This document shows positions 1 through 10,083 of a stretch of 64,000 bases of DNA, in pieces. The translations under genes and the position numbers were made by a program. The DNA is from Ilumatobacteraceae bacterium (GTDB lineage Bacteria; Actinomycetota; Acidimicrobiia; Acidimicrobiales; Ilumatobacteraceae), in NCBI GenBank assembly GCA_009691255.1, contig SHUT01000006.1, positions 1 to 64,000 on the forward strand, in the 5' to 3' direction. Position 1 is the first letter of the stretch. Each line of letters starts with the position of its first letter. The notes beneath the pieces are model-generated. The model was not told the origin of the DNA and made no database searches. It saw nothing but the letters and a program-made list of their open reading frames with translations.

Positions 1-2
1 GA

Positions 3-476
3 ATTGCTGGACTTGGCGCTTTGCCATCAAGAACCTTCTGCGTCAAAGTAAAGGGCGTAAAATGTTCTGAGCCAGTGAGCGCTGCTTCACTGCAGATGCT
101 GAACACCAACCTGGCCAAGAACGCAGTCTTCCCGAAGGGCACTTTCACACAAAAGAACAACGCAAAAGTTTGGTACGATATGTATCAATTCACCAAGGCA
201 TTGAGTCGAAAATCTTCGGTCAGCCTGGCCAAAATGGCGACTATGGCTCGGGCCATTGATTCAGAAAATATTCTTGTTGATCCAAACCCTGACTGTAAGA
301 ATTGCCCAACTCTTGGAGTGACAACATCACTCACTTTAACTATTTGTAAAGTTCAAGGCTCTTATGTGACTGCGCTTAACAAGAAGGGCATCTGTCAACT
401 CCAGACCTCGTTGCAATCCGTTGATAAGAAGGGCGATGGAACAGTTCCACGCAAGGTCTTTATTCAGGTCAGTTAA
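3..476 (+). CDS. Hypothetical protein, 5' end truncated by window edge (C-terminal part)
   Basis: Frame is open from the window start (IAGLGALPSRTFCVKVKG...), stop at 474-476; no recognised domain. Confidence 0.55.
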   Translation: MAGLGALPSRTFCVKVKGVKCSEPVSAASLQMLNTNLAKNAVFPKGTFTQKNNAKVWYDMYQFTKALSRKSSVSLAKMATMARAIDSENILVDPNPDCKNCPTLGVTTSLTLTICKVQGSYVTALNKKGICQLQTSLQSVDKKGDGTVPRKVFIQVS

Positions 477-545
477 GTCTCTGGGCAATTGTCCTGGGTA
501 TAGGCGAACTGTAGGGATGGCTGGTATTCTAAAAGTCGCCTGAAA

Positions 546-618
546 GGGCGTGTAGCTCAGTTGGTAGAGCGCCACTATGACATGGTGGAGGTCCCGGGTT
601 CAAGCCCCGTCGCGCCCA
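546..618 (+). tRNA. tRNA-Val(GAC)
   Basis: Cloverleaf: acceptor GGGCGTG/CGCGCCC, D-arm GCTC/GAGC, anticodon loop ATGACAT, T-arm CCGGG-TTCAAGC-CCCGT; CCA not encoded. Confidence 0.95.
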
Positions 619-622
619 CTCT

Positions 623-1459
623 GTGGAAATAGTTTTTGCGTTCGCCGCCGCCGTGTTTTACGGTGTGGCGGATTATTGCGGTGGTCGTGCATCGCGCACG
701 GTGTCGCCAATCTTGGTGACTGCACTAGGTCAAGCAGCAGCGTTCGTCGCATTGATCTTGATCGTGCTCATAAGCGGAGTCCCTGTCGCCCCACTTAATG
801 ACTGGGTCTGGGGCGCAATGGCCGGAGTTGCTGGAGCAACTGGATTGCTGGCGTTTTATCGTGCCATGGGAAGCGGTTTCATGACTGTCGTTGCGCCAAT
901 TTCGGCAGTAATGATGGCGAGTGTTCCGGTTGTTGTTGGGTTGGCACAGGGAGAACGACCACGCGTGATCGGGCTTGTCGCAATTCCATTGGGCTTGTTT
1001 TCGGTAGCGATGATTAGCGATCTTTTTGGCCCGCATCATCGGCGAGCACCGCGCAGTGTGGTGCTTCTGGCGCTTTTGTCAGGGGCAATATTTGGGTCGT
1101 TGTTTGTGATGCTCGAACACACATCTTCTGGAAGTGGCTTGTGGCCAGTCCTGGCTATGCGGGCCGCGAGTGTTCCGTACATGGCAATCGTTGTTCTCTT
1201 GACGCGGCAATCAATTCGATCGGGACGTAAACATCTCGGCATTATCGTGGCATCTGGTGTTTTGGACAGTATTGCAAACGTGTTGTATTTGATTGCGGTT
1301 CGCCATGGTTTAATGACGATTGTTGCCGTCATTATTGCGATGTATCCGGCAAGCACATTGGCATTAGCAACCGGACTCGACAAAGAGCGCGTGCATCCAC
1401 CTCAGATTGTCGGGATTGTTCTTGCCGTAGTGTCGCTTGTGATGCTGACAGTCGCCTAG
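623..1459 (+). CDS. EamA/DMT-family membrane transporter
   Basis: 278 aa, about 10 hydrophobic segments starting at the N-terminus, EamA-like pattern. Confidence 0.8.
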   Translation: MEIVFAFAAAVFYGVADYCGGRASRTVSPILVTALGQAAAFVALILIVLISGVPVAPLNDWVWGAMAGVAGATGLLAFYRAMGSGFMTVVAPISAVMMASVPVVVGLAQGERPRVIGLVAIPLGLFSVAMISDLFGPHHRRAPRSVVLLALLSGAIFGSLFVMLEHTSSGSGLWPVLAMRAASVPYMAIVVLLTRQSIRSGRKHLGIIVASGVLDSIANVLYLIAVRHGLMTIVAVIIAMYPASTLALATGLDKERVHPPQIVGIVLAVVSLVMLTVA

Positions 1460-1465
1460 GGGCAC

Positions 1466-2767
1466 TTATTGCGTCGTGAATTGTTTGACAACTGCACGGG
1501 ATTCACGCGATGCGCTCATAAAGATACCTTTGCTCATCAGTGACAATTCTGAATCACGCCGTTGCTTGTAAATATCTGCGCGGATGGCATGAATTGTTGC
1601 GTCATCGGGTGCGGCCCAACCAGCAAAATCAACAAGGTGGCATGCAAGTCGCAGGTCTCCGCCAGCGGCAACTGTTTGGGCACGCGTGGCGAGCACAAGC
1701 GCACCACCGCTGAGGTCTGCTAGTTCGCGCGCCACTACATCGTCAGGTGACGGCTTGAGCCGTGATGCTGCTCCGTCCCACCATCCACCAAACTGACGCC
1801 ACAGGTTATGCACAACAAACTCTGGTTCGTCATAGAACGGACGCAGGTATGGCTTGCTCACCAAATCATCAGAAACTTTGGCAGTGTGAATAATTGTATT
1901 GAGCGTTGCTCCCGCATTCATGAGGCTGAGCACTTGGGTAGAAAGAGACTCGAGCGCAGTTGCGATGTTGCCCAAGACGAGCGCAATACGTTCTTTGCCT
2001 TCGACGGGTAGTCCGTGTGCTGGCAAGAGCAGTTCGGGTTGGCGTGTGATCATGTCACGCAATGCTGCAGCCCATTCGATGGGGTAGCGCTGCACCTTTT
2101 GAGGGTTGCCGGCATTAGGAAAATTCCAAATCACAAAGTCACCCGAAGCCAGCCATTTGCGCTCGGGCATCCACGCCCATAAGTGATCATCTGTTTCGCC
2201 ACGAGCATGATTTAATTCGATCGTGTCGTTGGCAATTTGTAATGTGTGTTGGGCACTAAATGTCTGCGTCACTTCAAGTGTGTCGTGCGGAATGAATGTT
2301 GTTCCTGTGCCGCCAACGCCTAATTTTGCATCCTGAGAAATGCCACCAAACTGACGATGATTAATCGCTAAGTTCCAGTCATTGGTTTGGCGGTAGCGCG
2401 CAAAACGATTAGCAATGTTTTCGTGCCCAACCACATGGGGTAGCGGTTGTCGATGATCTTGGGCGTGGGCCCCAAATGCAGGGCTTCCGCCCACGTGGTC
2501 GGCGTGTCCGTGGGTGTACACGAGCGAATGAAATCGGGTGGGGCGCCAAGACTGAAGTGCGGATACAACAGCGGAGCCGGTGTTGACTCCGCTCGTATCA
2601 AAACACACCAGACCATCACCTGAGTCCCAGGCCACGCAGTGACTAAATGATTCTACCATTGCCAGATCTGGCGCTATTTCAGAGAGCTCGTTTGTGACTC
2701 TGTTTGTGGGTTCGTTGAGAATCGACTCATCAATGATGCGTGTGCTGAGCGCAAGTAAGTCAGTCAT
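1466..2767 (-). CDS. MBL-fold metallo-hydrolase, alkyl sulfatase-like with dimerization domain
   Basis: THGHADHVGG motif; alkylsulfatase-like length and C-terminal region. Confidence 0.8.
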   Translation of the reverse strand: MTDLLALSTRIIDESILNEPTNRVTNELSEIAPDLAMVESFSHCVAWDSGDGLVCFDTSGVNTGSAVVSALQSWRPTRFHSLVYTHGHADHVGGSPAFGAHAQDHRQPLPHVVGHENIANRFARYRQTNDWNLAINHRQFGGISQDAKLGVGGTGTTFIPHDTLEVTQTFSAQHTLQIANDTIELNHARGETDDHLWAWMPERKWLASGDFVIWNFPNAGNPQKVQRYPIEWAAALRDMITRQPELLLPAHGLPVEGKERIALVLGNIATALESLSTQVLSLMNAGATLNTIIHTAKVSDDLVSKPYLRPFYDEPEFVVHNLWRQFGGWWDGAASRLKPSPDDVVARELADLSGGALVLATRAQTVAAGGDLRLACHLVDFAGWAAPDDATIHAIRADIYKQRRDSELSLMSKGIFMSASRESRAVVKQFTTQ

Positions 2768-2791
2768 ACGGTGGAGCCTTTCAGTGAAAAA

Positions 2792-3889
2792 TTATTTTGC
2801 TAGTCCCAAGACTCGCTCACCAAGGATATTGCGCATCACATCAGAAGTGCCACCCATGATGGTGTAAGCGGGTGCGTATAACAAGCTAGGTGTTAAATCA
2901 TTCCACAGCATCGCATGGGCACCCATGATCCGAGCGACAAAGTCCGAGACACGCTGTTCGTGTTCGGTGCAAAAGCACTTTGTGGCTGCAGAAAAACCTG
3001 CAGGTGCTTGCCTGAGGACTTCCCGAAGAACCAAGATTCGTCCGATGCGGTAGGTCGATTCAAGGGCTGCGATTTCTTGGCGGATTTTTGGGTTTGATGT
3101 GTCAGCAATTGAACGCGCATAGAGGAACGATGCGTAATTCGATACTAAGCGATCGATTCCGCCTCGCTCGTGCTCTAGTTGACGCATTGTTTGCTTGAAT
3201 GCACCACCGAGCGTGCCGACCAGGTTGTCCCTTGGCACTCGTGCGTCAGTGTAAAAGACTTCGCAGAAATGACGGTTCGTTGTCATGTCTGTGATTTGTC
3301 GTATTTCAACACCAGCGACATTCATCGGCACAATTATTTCGCTGATTCCTGCGTGTGGTGGTCCGTCTGTGCTGGTGCGACAGATGAGGTAGCAATAGTC
3401 AGCCTGCGCTCCGAAACTTGTCCAAATTTTTTGACCATTGATTACCCACTCATCACCGTCGAGCACTGCTGATGTTGTAAGAGATGCCAAATCAGAACCA
3501 GCATTTGGTTCGCTCATTCCGATGCACCATGTAGCTTCGCCGGCGAGAATTCCGGGCAGAAAATCACGCTGTTGCTGCACTGTGCCGTACTGAATTAACG
3601 CAGGACCCATTTGTCTGTCACCAAACCAACTCGCCGCAATCGGAGCACCTGCCGAGATCAGTTCTTCTCCGACAATCAGGCGGTCAATGGGCTCACGGCC
3701 ACCGCCACCAAACTCAGTTGGCCAGGTCATGCCCAGCCAGCCCCTGGCGCCAAGTTCACGCGAAAACTCACGCGAGTAACCGTTCATCCAGGAATCATTG
3801 TGACGTCCGTAGGTGTCAACTGCCTGGCGGGCCACATCGCGAGCTTCTTGGCGCAGGCTGAGTTGCGAAGGGGTCCACTCAAAGTCCAT
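2792..3889 (-). CDS. Acyl-CoA dehydrogenase family protein
   Basis: [29 protein letters not shown]-terminal [20 protein letters not shown]. Confidence 0.92.
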   Translation of the reverse strand: MDFEWTPSQLSLRQEARDVARQAVDTYGRHNDSWMNGYSREFSRELGARGWLGMTWPTEFGGGGREPIDRLIVGEELISAGAPIAASWFGDRQMGPALIQYGTVQQQRDFLPGILAGEATWCIGMSEPNAGSDLASLTTSAVLDGDEWVINGQKIWTSFGAQADYCYLICRTSTDGPPHAGISEIIVPMNVAGVEIRQITDMTTNRHFCEVFYTDARVPRDNLVGTLGGAFKQTMRQLEHERGGIDRLVSNYASFLYARSIADTSNPKIRQEIAALESTYRIGRILVLREVLRQAPAGFSAATKCFCTEHEQRVSDFVARIMGAHAMLWNDLTPSLLYAPAYTIMGGTSDVMRNILGERVLGLAK

Positions 3890-3968
3890 TAGGTCTGATG
3901 GTAGGGCAGGCTGGCACAGTCTGCGCTATCGTGTACAAGTACCATACAAGTGCTCGAAAGGGGACATC

Positions 3969-5183
3969 ATGTCCAAGATCAAAGTTGCTCAACCAGTCGT
4001 TGAACTCGATGGGGACGAAATGACGCACATCATTTGGCAGTTCATTAAAGAGCGGTTGATTTTGCCCTATCTCGACATAACTCTTGATTATTACGACCTC
4101 GGAATGGAATACCGCGATGAGACAAACGATCAAGTCACGATCGACTCAGCGCAAGCAATTCTCAAATATGGCGTAGGCGTGAAATGCGCCACGATCACTC
4201 CAGACGAGGCACGCGTCGAAGAGTTCAAGCTCAAAAAAATGTGGAAGTCTCCAAACGGCACAGTACGAAATATTCTTGGTGGTGTTGTTTTTCGCGAACC
4301 AATCATTTGCAAAAATATCCCACGCCTAGTGCCGGGTTGGACAAAACCAATCGTGATTGGGCGTCATGCACACGGCGATCAATACAAGGCAACCGATTTT
4401 CGTGTGCCCGGAGCTGGCACCGTCACCATGTCATGGATCCCTGACGGAGAAGGCGAACCCATCCAGCTCGAAGTTGCCAAGTTCACTGGCTCTGGCGTAG
4501 CAATGGGAATGTATAACTTCGATGATTCAATTCGCGATTTTGCGCGTGCATCATTGCGCTACGGATTACAACGCAACTATCCAGTCTACATGAGCACCAA
4601 GAACACAATTCTCAAGGTGTATGACGGCCGCTTCAAAGATTTGTTTGAAGAAGTTTTTGAGGCAGAGTTCAAGGCTGATTTTGAGAAAGCGGGACTGACC
4701 TATGAGCATCGTCTGATCGACGACATGGTTGCATGCGCCATGAAGTGGGAAGGCGGCTACTTGTGGGCTTGCAAGAACTATGACGGTGATGTGCAATCCG
4801 ATACGGTCGCCCAGGGATTTGGCTCACTTGGTCTAATGACATCAGTTTTGCTGACGCCAGATGGCAAGACCGTCGAAGCAGAAGCCGCTCACGGCACCGT
4901 CACTCGCCATTATCGCGAACATCAAAAAGGCAACAAGACATCCACTAATCCGGTTGCATCTATTTATGCATGGACACGCGGACTAATGCATCGCGGAAAA
5001 CTTGACAGCAATGCGCCCCTCATTGACTTTGCCGAAAAACTTGAAGCGGTCTGCGTTGAAGCAATCGAAGATGGTGAAATGACAAAAGACCTGGCCATCT
5101 TGATTTCCAAAGAGCAGCCTTGGCTGACAACAGAAGATTTCTTAGCCGCACTTGATCGTCGCTTGCAAGCAAAGATGGCATAG
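3969..5183 (+). CDS. icd: NADP-dependent isocitrate dehydrogenase (eukaryote-like dimeric type)
   Basis: [23 protein letters not shown]..., [15 protein letters not shown]; start placed after an SD-like GAAAGGGGA rather than at the ORF-track start 3813. Confidence 0.95.
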   Translation: MSKIKVAQPVVELDGDEMTHIIWQFIKERLILPYLDITLDYYDLGMEYRDETNDQVTIDSAQAILKYGVGVKCATITPDEARVEEFKLKKMWKSPNGTVRNILGGVVFREPIICKNIPRLVPGWTKPIVIGRHAHGDQYKATDFRVPGAGTVTMSWIPDGEGEPIQLEVAKFTGSGVAMGMYNFDDSIRDFARASLRYGLQRNYPVYMSTKNTILKVYDGRFKDLFEEVFEAEFKADFEKAGLTYEHRLIDDMVACAMKWEGGYLWACKNYDGDVQSDTVAQGFGSLGLMTSVLLTPDGKTVEAEAAHGTVTRHYREHQKGNKTSTNPVASIYAWTRGLMHRGKLDSNAPLIDFAEKLEAVCVEAIEDGEMTKDLAILISKEQPWLTTEDFLAALDRRLQAKMA

Positions 5184-5187
5184 ACCA

Positions 5188-6171
5188 ATGCGCGCGGTTG
5201 TGTTGCGCTCTCACGGTGGTCCAGAGGTCCTTGAAATTCAAGACATCGCTGCCCCGACGCCAGGCAATGATGAGATTGCTGTAGATGTCGTTGCAACTGC
5301 ACTCAACCGCGCAGACCTCTTGCAACGAATGGGTCTGTATCCCAATCCGTTTCCAGATGACATCGAGATTCCTGGTCTTGAATTTTCTGGCACCGTGCAT
5401 TCAGTTGGCGCTCATGTTCGTCGCTGGAGTGTTGGTGACCCCGTCATGGGCATCGTGTCTGGTGGTGGTTACGCCCAACAACTTGTGCTGCCAGAGCGTC
5501 AAGCAATGAGAATCCCAACTGGAATAGCAGTTGCGGATGCAGCCGCTATTCCAGAAGTATTTATTACCGCTTGGGATGCACTTGTAGTGCAAGGTGGTCT
5601 TACGTCTGGTCGATGGGCACTTGTGCATGCCGGAGCATCGGGCGTTGGAACGGCCGCTATTCAGATTTGCAAAGCAATCGGTGCACGTATTGTGGTCACT
5701 TGCTCTGCTGGCAAAGTTGGGGCGTGTCGCTCGCTTGGAGCCAATGTTGTAGTGGATTACGGTTCGCAAGACTTTGTGGCAGAAGTCGCTGCGGCGACGT
5801 CTGGTGCCGGAGTAGATGTAGTTCTAGATGTGATTGGCGGGGATTATCTTGATCGCAATATTGCTGCCCTTGCAAGCAAGGGTCGCATTATTCAGGTCGG
5901 CGTCTTGGCTGGCAAACCAACGCTTTTTAATGTTGGCGCTTTATTGGGCAAGCGGGCAACAATTATCGGCACGGTTTTACGCGCCAGACCAGTAGAAGAG
6001 AAAATCGCAATCTCCCAGCGATTTGCTTACGAAGTTCTGCCTCTCTTTGATTCTGGCATCTTGCGAACCGTCATCGATCGCCGTTATCAATTAGACGACA
6101 TCGCAGCAGCCCAAGAATATATGGCTTCAAACGGCAATGTCGGGAAAATTGTTATTGATATTACGGGTTAG
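5188..6171 (+). CDS. NAD(P)H quinone oxidoreductase, zinc-binding dehydrogenase/QOR (PIG3-like)
   Basis: MRAVVLRSHGGPEVLEI..., HAGASGVGTAAIQICKAIGA Rossmann motif; start refined to ATG 5188. Confidence 0.9.
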   Translation: MRAVVLRSHGGPEVLEIQDIAAPTPGNDEIAVDVVATALNRADLLQRMGLYPNPFPDDIEIPGLEFSGTVHSVGAHVRRWSVGDPVMGIVSGGGYAQQLVLPERQAMRIPTGIAVADAAAIPEVFITAWDALVVQGGLTSGRWALVHAGASGVGTAAIQICKAIGARIVVTCSAGKVGACRSLGANVVVDYGSQDFVAEVAAATSGAGVDVVLDVIGGDYLDRNIAALASKGRIIQVGVLAGKPTLFNVGALLGKRATIIGTVLRARPVEEKIAISQRFAYEVLPLFDSGILRTVIDRRYQLDDIAAAQEYMASNGNVGKIVIDITG

Positions 6172-7436
6172 CGTTGAGCGATTGCAGTGTAAGTACGTTC
6201 GTCAGAACCGGTATACCACTGACGAGGGCGACTGATTTTTTGTTCTTTGTCTGCCAATAGTTCTTGCATGTGAGTGAGCCAGCCCACCGTGCGTGGGATG
6301 GCAAATAAGACAGTGAACATGTCGACTGGGAATCCAAGTGCTTGGTAAATCAGTCCTGAATAGAAGTCGACATTTGGATACAACTTGCGTGACACAAAGT
6401 AGTCATCGCTCAACGCCGCCTTTTCGAGTGCGAGTGCCACATCAAGAAGTGGATTCATGCCGGTCACTTTAAAGACTTCGTAGGCAGTGTTCTTGACGAT
6501 TGTGGCACGCGGATCAAAGTTCTTGTACACACGATGTCCAAACCCCATTAAACGACCGTGCCCATCTTTGACCTCATCGATAAAGGCTGGAACATTGGCG
6601 ACGTCTCCTATTTCGGTCAACATGCGTACCACGGCTTCGTTGGCGCCGCCGTGCAGCGGGCCATAGAGCGCAGCGGCAGCGGCAGCCGTGGCGGTGTATG
6701 GATCAGAGTGAGCAGAACTAACAACACGCATGGCGGTGGTTCCGCAGTTTTGTTCGTGGTCTGCGTGCAAGATAAACAATACGTCCATCGCTCGCGCAAG
6801 CACTGGATCGACTTTGTAGTCGTCGCCAATACGAAACATCATATTCAGGAAGTTTTCGCCGTACGACAATGAGTTGTTGGGCGACACAAAGGGCAGTCCT
6901 TGGCTAAACCGGTAGCACATTGCTGCGATGGTTGGAACCTTGGCAACAAGTCGGAGCACTTGTTTGTCAAAAGACTCTTTTTCAAAAATATCTTTGGCGT
7001 CATCGTAGAACGTGCCCAGTGCGGCAATTGCTGAAATAAACATGCCCATCGGATGAGCGTCGTAGTGGAAGCCATCAACAAAGCGTTTGCGCATGTTTTC
7101 GTGGATCATTGTGTGATGCCTTACATCAAGTTTCCACGCGCTTAGTTCTGCAGCAGTCGGCAGTTGTCCATTAATCAAAAGATATGCGACTTCTAGAAAT
7201 GTTGAATTTTGTGCGAGTTGCTCGATGGGGTAGCCGCGATATCGCAAAATTCCGGCATCACCGTCGAGGTAGGTGATTGAAGACGCACATGATGCGGTAG
7301 ACAAATATGCGGGGTCATACATGAATAGGTTCGGGTCTAGTTCCCGAAGAGCAGAAGAACTAAAAACTCCGCCGGTGATCGGAACCGTTACTTTTTTTCC
7401 AGAGCGATCGTCGATAATTGTGATGGTGTCAGCCAT
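6168..7436 (-). CDS. gltA: Citrate synthase
   Basis: LHADHEQNCGTTAMRVV, GPLHGGANEAVV, MGFGHRVYKNFDPRA. Confidence 0.96.
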   Translation of the reverse strand: MADTITIIDDRSGKKVTVPITGGVFSSSALRELDPNLFMYDPAYLSTASCASSITYLDGDAGILRYRGYPIEQLAQNSTFLEVAYLLINGQLPTAAELSAWKLDVRHHTMIHENMRKRFVDGFHYDAHPMGMFISAIAALGTFYDDAKDIFEKESFDKQVLRLVAKVPTIAAMCYRFSQGLPFVSPNNSLSYGENFLNMMFRIGDDYKVDPVLARAMDVLFILHADHEQNCGTTAMRVVSSAHSDPYTATAAAAAALYGPLHGGANEAVVRMLTEIGDVANVPAFIDEVKDGHGRLMGFGHRVYKNFDPRATIVKNTAYEVFKVTGMNPLLDVALALEKAALSDDYFVSRKLYPNVDFYSGLIYQALGFPVDMFTVLFAIPRTVGWLTHMQELLADKEQKISRPRQWYTGSDERTYTAIAQR

Positions 7437-7526
7437 TGGGATCTCCTCTAATGACGTAAGTGAATGGGGGCTTCCTCCCCGTGGGACAGTTTAGAACACG
7501 GCGCCATCACTGCAAGAGTTGTCCGA

Positions 7527-8903
7527 CTACAGGGGAGTATTGTCATGCTTGCGTTGCGTCAATTTCTCTCGTTTATCGCGCAACATATGCAAAGCGGCGC
7601 AGATCTCGGTGCGAGTATTGGCTGGGTCAATGACGGCGTCTATGTATCCGCGTTCGGCGGCAATGTATGGATTAAGAAGTCGTGCTGAGTAGTCCGCTTC
7701 AAAGGCCGCCTTTTCTTCGGGGGTTGCACGCCTCTGCAAGATAGCGGCGGCCTGGCCCGCCCCCATGACGGCAAGTTCGGCCCAAGGCCAAGCCAGACAC
7801 AAGTCATTTCCCATTTCTTTGGAGTCCATCACGATGTATGCGCCGCCATATGACTTGCGCAGGATGACGCAGATGCGGGGCACGGTGGCACGGCCATAGG
7901 CGAAGACAAGTTGAGCACCATGACGAATCATGCCTCGCCACTCCAGGTCTTTACCAGGATAAAACCCTGGCGTGTCGACCAAAGTGATGATCGGAATATT
8001 AAAGGAGTCGCACAACGCAACAAAGCGCGCTGCTTTTTGTGATGCCTCGATATCAAGTGTCCCAGCCAAAGACATCGGCTGGTTGGCGACAACTCCTACT
8101 GGGTAGCCAGCCATTGTTGTAAATCCAGTCACTACGTTGGTTGCCCACAATGGGCGCAGTTCAAAGAAATCAGCGTCGTCGCTAAGAGTCGTAATTATTT
8201 TGCGCACATCATAACTGCCAGTAGAAGTTGGCGGAATCACAGCGCCTGCTTCTGGGGTCAGTCGATCATCGGGGTCATCGGTATGCATGATATGGGGCAA
8301 CTTGTGCACGCTGTCTGGCAAGTACGCAAGCAACGACTCAACCCACTGTAGAGCGGCGGCAACATCTAGCACCACTGCTGTTGTCGCACCGCTTTGCCGC
8401 GCGTGTGCATCAGGACCACCAAGTTCTTCATTTGATACAGCAATACCAGTGAAGTCTGCAACCATTGCTGGCCCCGACACGAAGGCATACGAATCTTGAG
8501 TCATAACAACAAAATCAGCAAGACCAATCAGTAGCGCTGGTCCAGACACTGCTGGTCCAGACACAATACAAATTGTTGGCACGATACCCGAGCAATCAGC
8601 CAGAGCTTTGGCTGCTAGACCCCAACCATGCAACGCGGCGATTCCTTCTTCGATGTCAGCACCCGATGACGCCATCACTGCAACAAACGGAAGTCCTTTT
8701 GACAATGCGGTCTGGGCGGCTAGTGCGATCACGCTTGACGCGGCGGCGGATAATGCACCGCGATGAACAGAACCATCTACATCAAGCCACACCACCTGAC
8801 GACCAGTGCTCAACTGCCGAACAGATGCGTGGGCGGCGCCAGGAATCATTCGCTGTAGTGGTAGTTCGTAATGATCAGATTCTGTTTTCATCGCCACTCC
8901 CAC
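7527..8903 (-). CDS. Acyl-CoA carboxylase carboxyltransferase (PccB/AccD-like) subunit
   Basis: FNIPIITLVDTPGFYPGKDLEWRGMIRHGAQLVFAYGRATVPRICVILRKSYGGAYIVM. Confidence 0.88.
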   Translation of the reverse strand: MGVAMKTESDHYELPLQRMIPGAAHASVRQLSTGRQVVWLDVDGSVHRGALSAAASSVIALAAQTALSKGLPFVAVMASSGADIEEGIAALHGWGLAAKALADCSGIVPTICIVSGPAVSGPALLIGLADFVVMTQDSYAFVSGPAMVADFTGIAVSNEELGGPDAHARQSGATTAVVLDVAAALQWVESLLAYLPDSVHKLPHIMHTDDPDDRLTPEAGAVIPPTSTGSYDVRKIITTLSDDADFFELRPLWATNVVTGFTTMAGYPVGVVANQPMSLAGTLDIEASQKAARFVALCDSFNIPIITLVDTPGFYPGKDLEWRGMIRHGAQLVFAYGRATVPRICVILRKSYGGAYIVMDSKEMGNDLCLAWPWAELAVMGAGQAAAILQRRATPEEKAAFEADYSARLLNPYIAAERGYIDAVIDPANTRTEICAALHMLRDKREKLTQRKHDNTPL

Positions 8904-8939
8904 AGACTATGCGCTCAGCCCGGGTAGCCAGTTGTAGAT

Positions 8940-9845
8940 CTATAGATAAACGCCAGGCTGGCGATTGGCGCGTTGCTTAACGACGGTGGTGGTGACTTGG
9001 CCAACAGCCACAGTGGGCGCACTCGGTCGGGGGCGAATGCGTTGTACCCAGCCAACAGTTCGCCGTGGGAGTTCTGGAACCGAGATGCGAGCGAAGTCTC
9101 CCTGAATCCATCCTGGAATCGCTGTAGCCGGAACAATTGCAGGGCCAAAGTTCTCAAAGGCGAGCGAAGTCATTAATCTGACGCCGTCGATTTCTGCTAA
9201 CGGTGAAAACTCAACACGTTTGTTTGCTGCTGCTCTATCGATAATTTTGCGCAATGCCGACCCGCGCGGTGGCAACAGAATGCTGTATCGGCTGAGTTCT
9301 TCAATAGTGATGGTCGTGCGCTCGGCGAGTTCGTGTGAAGAGTGGGCGAGCAGAACAAGATCTTCTGCAAAGAGTTGTACCGTTTCTACTTCTGATGACT
9401 CCACCGGGAGGTGAACAATGGCGGCATCAAGATGACCTTCTAGTAGTCGAGGAATCAGCGTGCTTGTTCCGCCTTCATGGATTGTGATCTTGACATTTGG
9501 GTGTGACCGAGAGAGTGCGCCAAGCATTTTGGGCATCAACCACCGAGCAGTCGTGCCAATGCTTCCCAAACGACAAGCACCAGCAACGTTGTCCCCAAGT
9601 GACGACATATCTGCACCAATGTCCTCAATCTCATGCAAGATTCGTCTGGCTCGCTCAGCCACGATTTCGCCCTCGTCGGTGAGACCCCCGTGGTGGCGGT
9701 CAACGAGCACAACGTTTAGTTCAGCCTCAAGACGTGCAATGTGGGCTGACACATTGGACTGCACGGTCATCAATGACCTAGCGGCAGCAGAGAAGGTCTT
9801 GTACTCATCAATAGCCAACAGGCTCTGGAGTTGCTTGATTTCCAT
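8940..9845 (-). CDS. LysR-family transcriptional regulator
   Basis: MEIKQLQSLLAIDEYKTFSAAARSLMTVQSNVSAHIARLEAELNVVLVDR HTH; LysR substrate-binding C-terminus. Confidence 0.93.
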   Translation of the reverse strand: MEIKQLQSLLAIDEYKTFSAAARSLMTVQSNVSAHIARLEAELNVVLVDRHHGGLTDEGEIVAERARRILHEIEDIGADMSSLGDNVAGACRLGSIGTTARWLMPKMLGALSRSHPNVKITIHEGGTSTLIPRLLEGHLDAAIVHLPVESSEVETVQLFAEDLVLLAHSSHELAERTTITIEELSRYSILLPPRGSALRKIIDRAAANKRVEFSPLAEIDGVRLMTSLAFENFGPAIVPATAIPGWIQGDFARISVPELPRRTVGWVQRIRPRPSAPTVAVGQVTTTVVKQRANRQPGVYL

Positions 9846-9898
9846 AGTGTCTAAGGTCTTTCTAGAAAAGGCCCTGAAGTAGACCTATCTCTAAAAAC

Positions 9899-9911
9899 GA
9901 TAGCAACTATC
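9899..9911. promoter_or_regulatory. Perfect inverted repeat GATAG-CAA-CTATC upstream of the LysR gene; candidate operator
   Basis: Direct reading of the lysR upstream region. Confidence 0.4.
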
Positions 9912-9964
9912 TTGCTCTCCAACTTGTGTGCTGACCAGATTTGGGAGACAATAGATCTATAAAT

Positions 9965-10064
9965 CCGGTGGGTTACCCCCATTACTCACCGGTACGAACC
10001 CCAAATGGACCCCCCCTTCCATTGGGTTTAGGTTGAGAAGCCCCGCGCCCCCATGCGGGGTTTC
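9965..10064. other. Three consecutive hairpins between acnA 3' end and lysR (terminator/structured RNA region)
   Basis: CCGGTGGGT...ACTCACCGG; AACCCCAAATGG...CCATTGGGTT; GAAGCCCCGC...GCGGGGTTTC. Confidence 0.5.
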
Positions 10065-10083
10065 TCCCGTTGAGGGGTCAGAT

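Noticed and set aside
577-798. 73-aa plus ORF overlapping tRNA-Val and the EamA gene
   Set aside because: Starts inside the tRNA and is out of frame with the transporter; basic shadow ORF.
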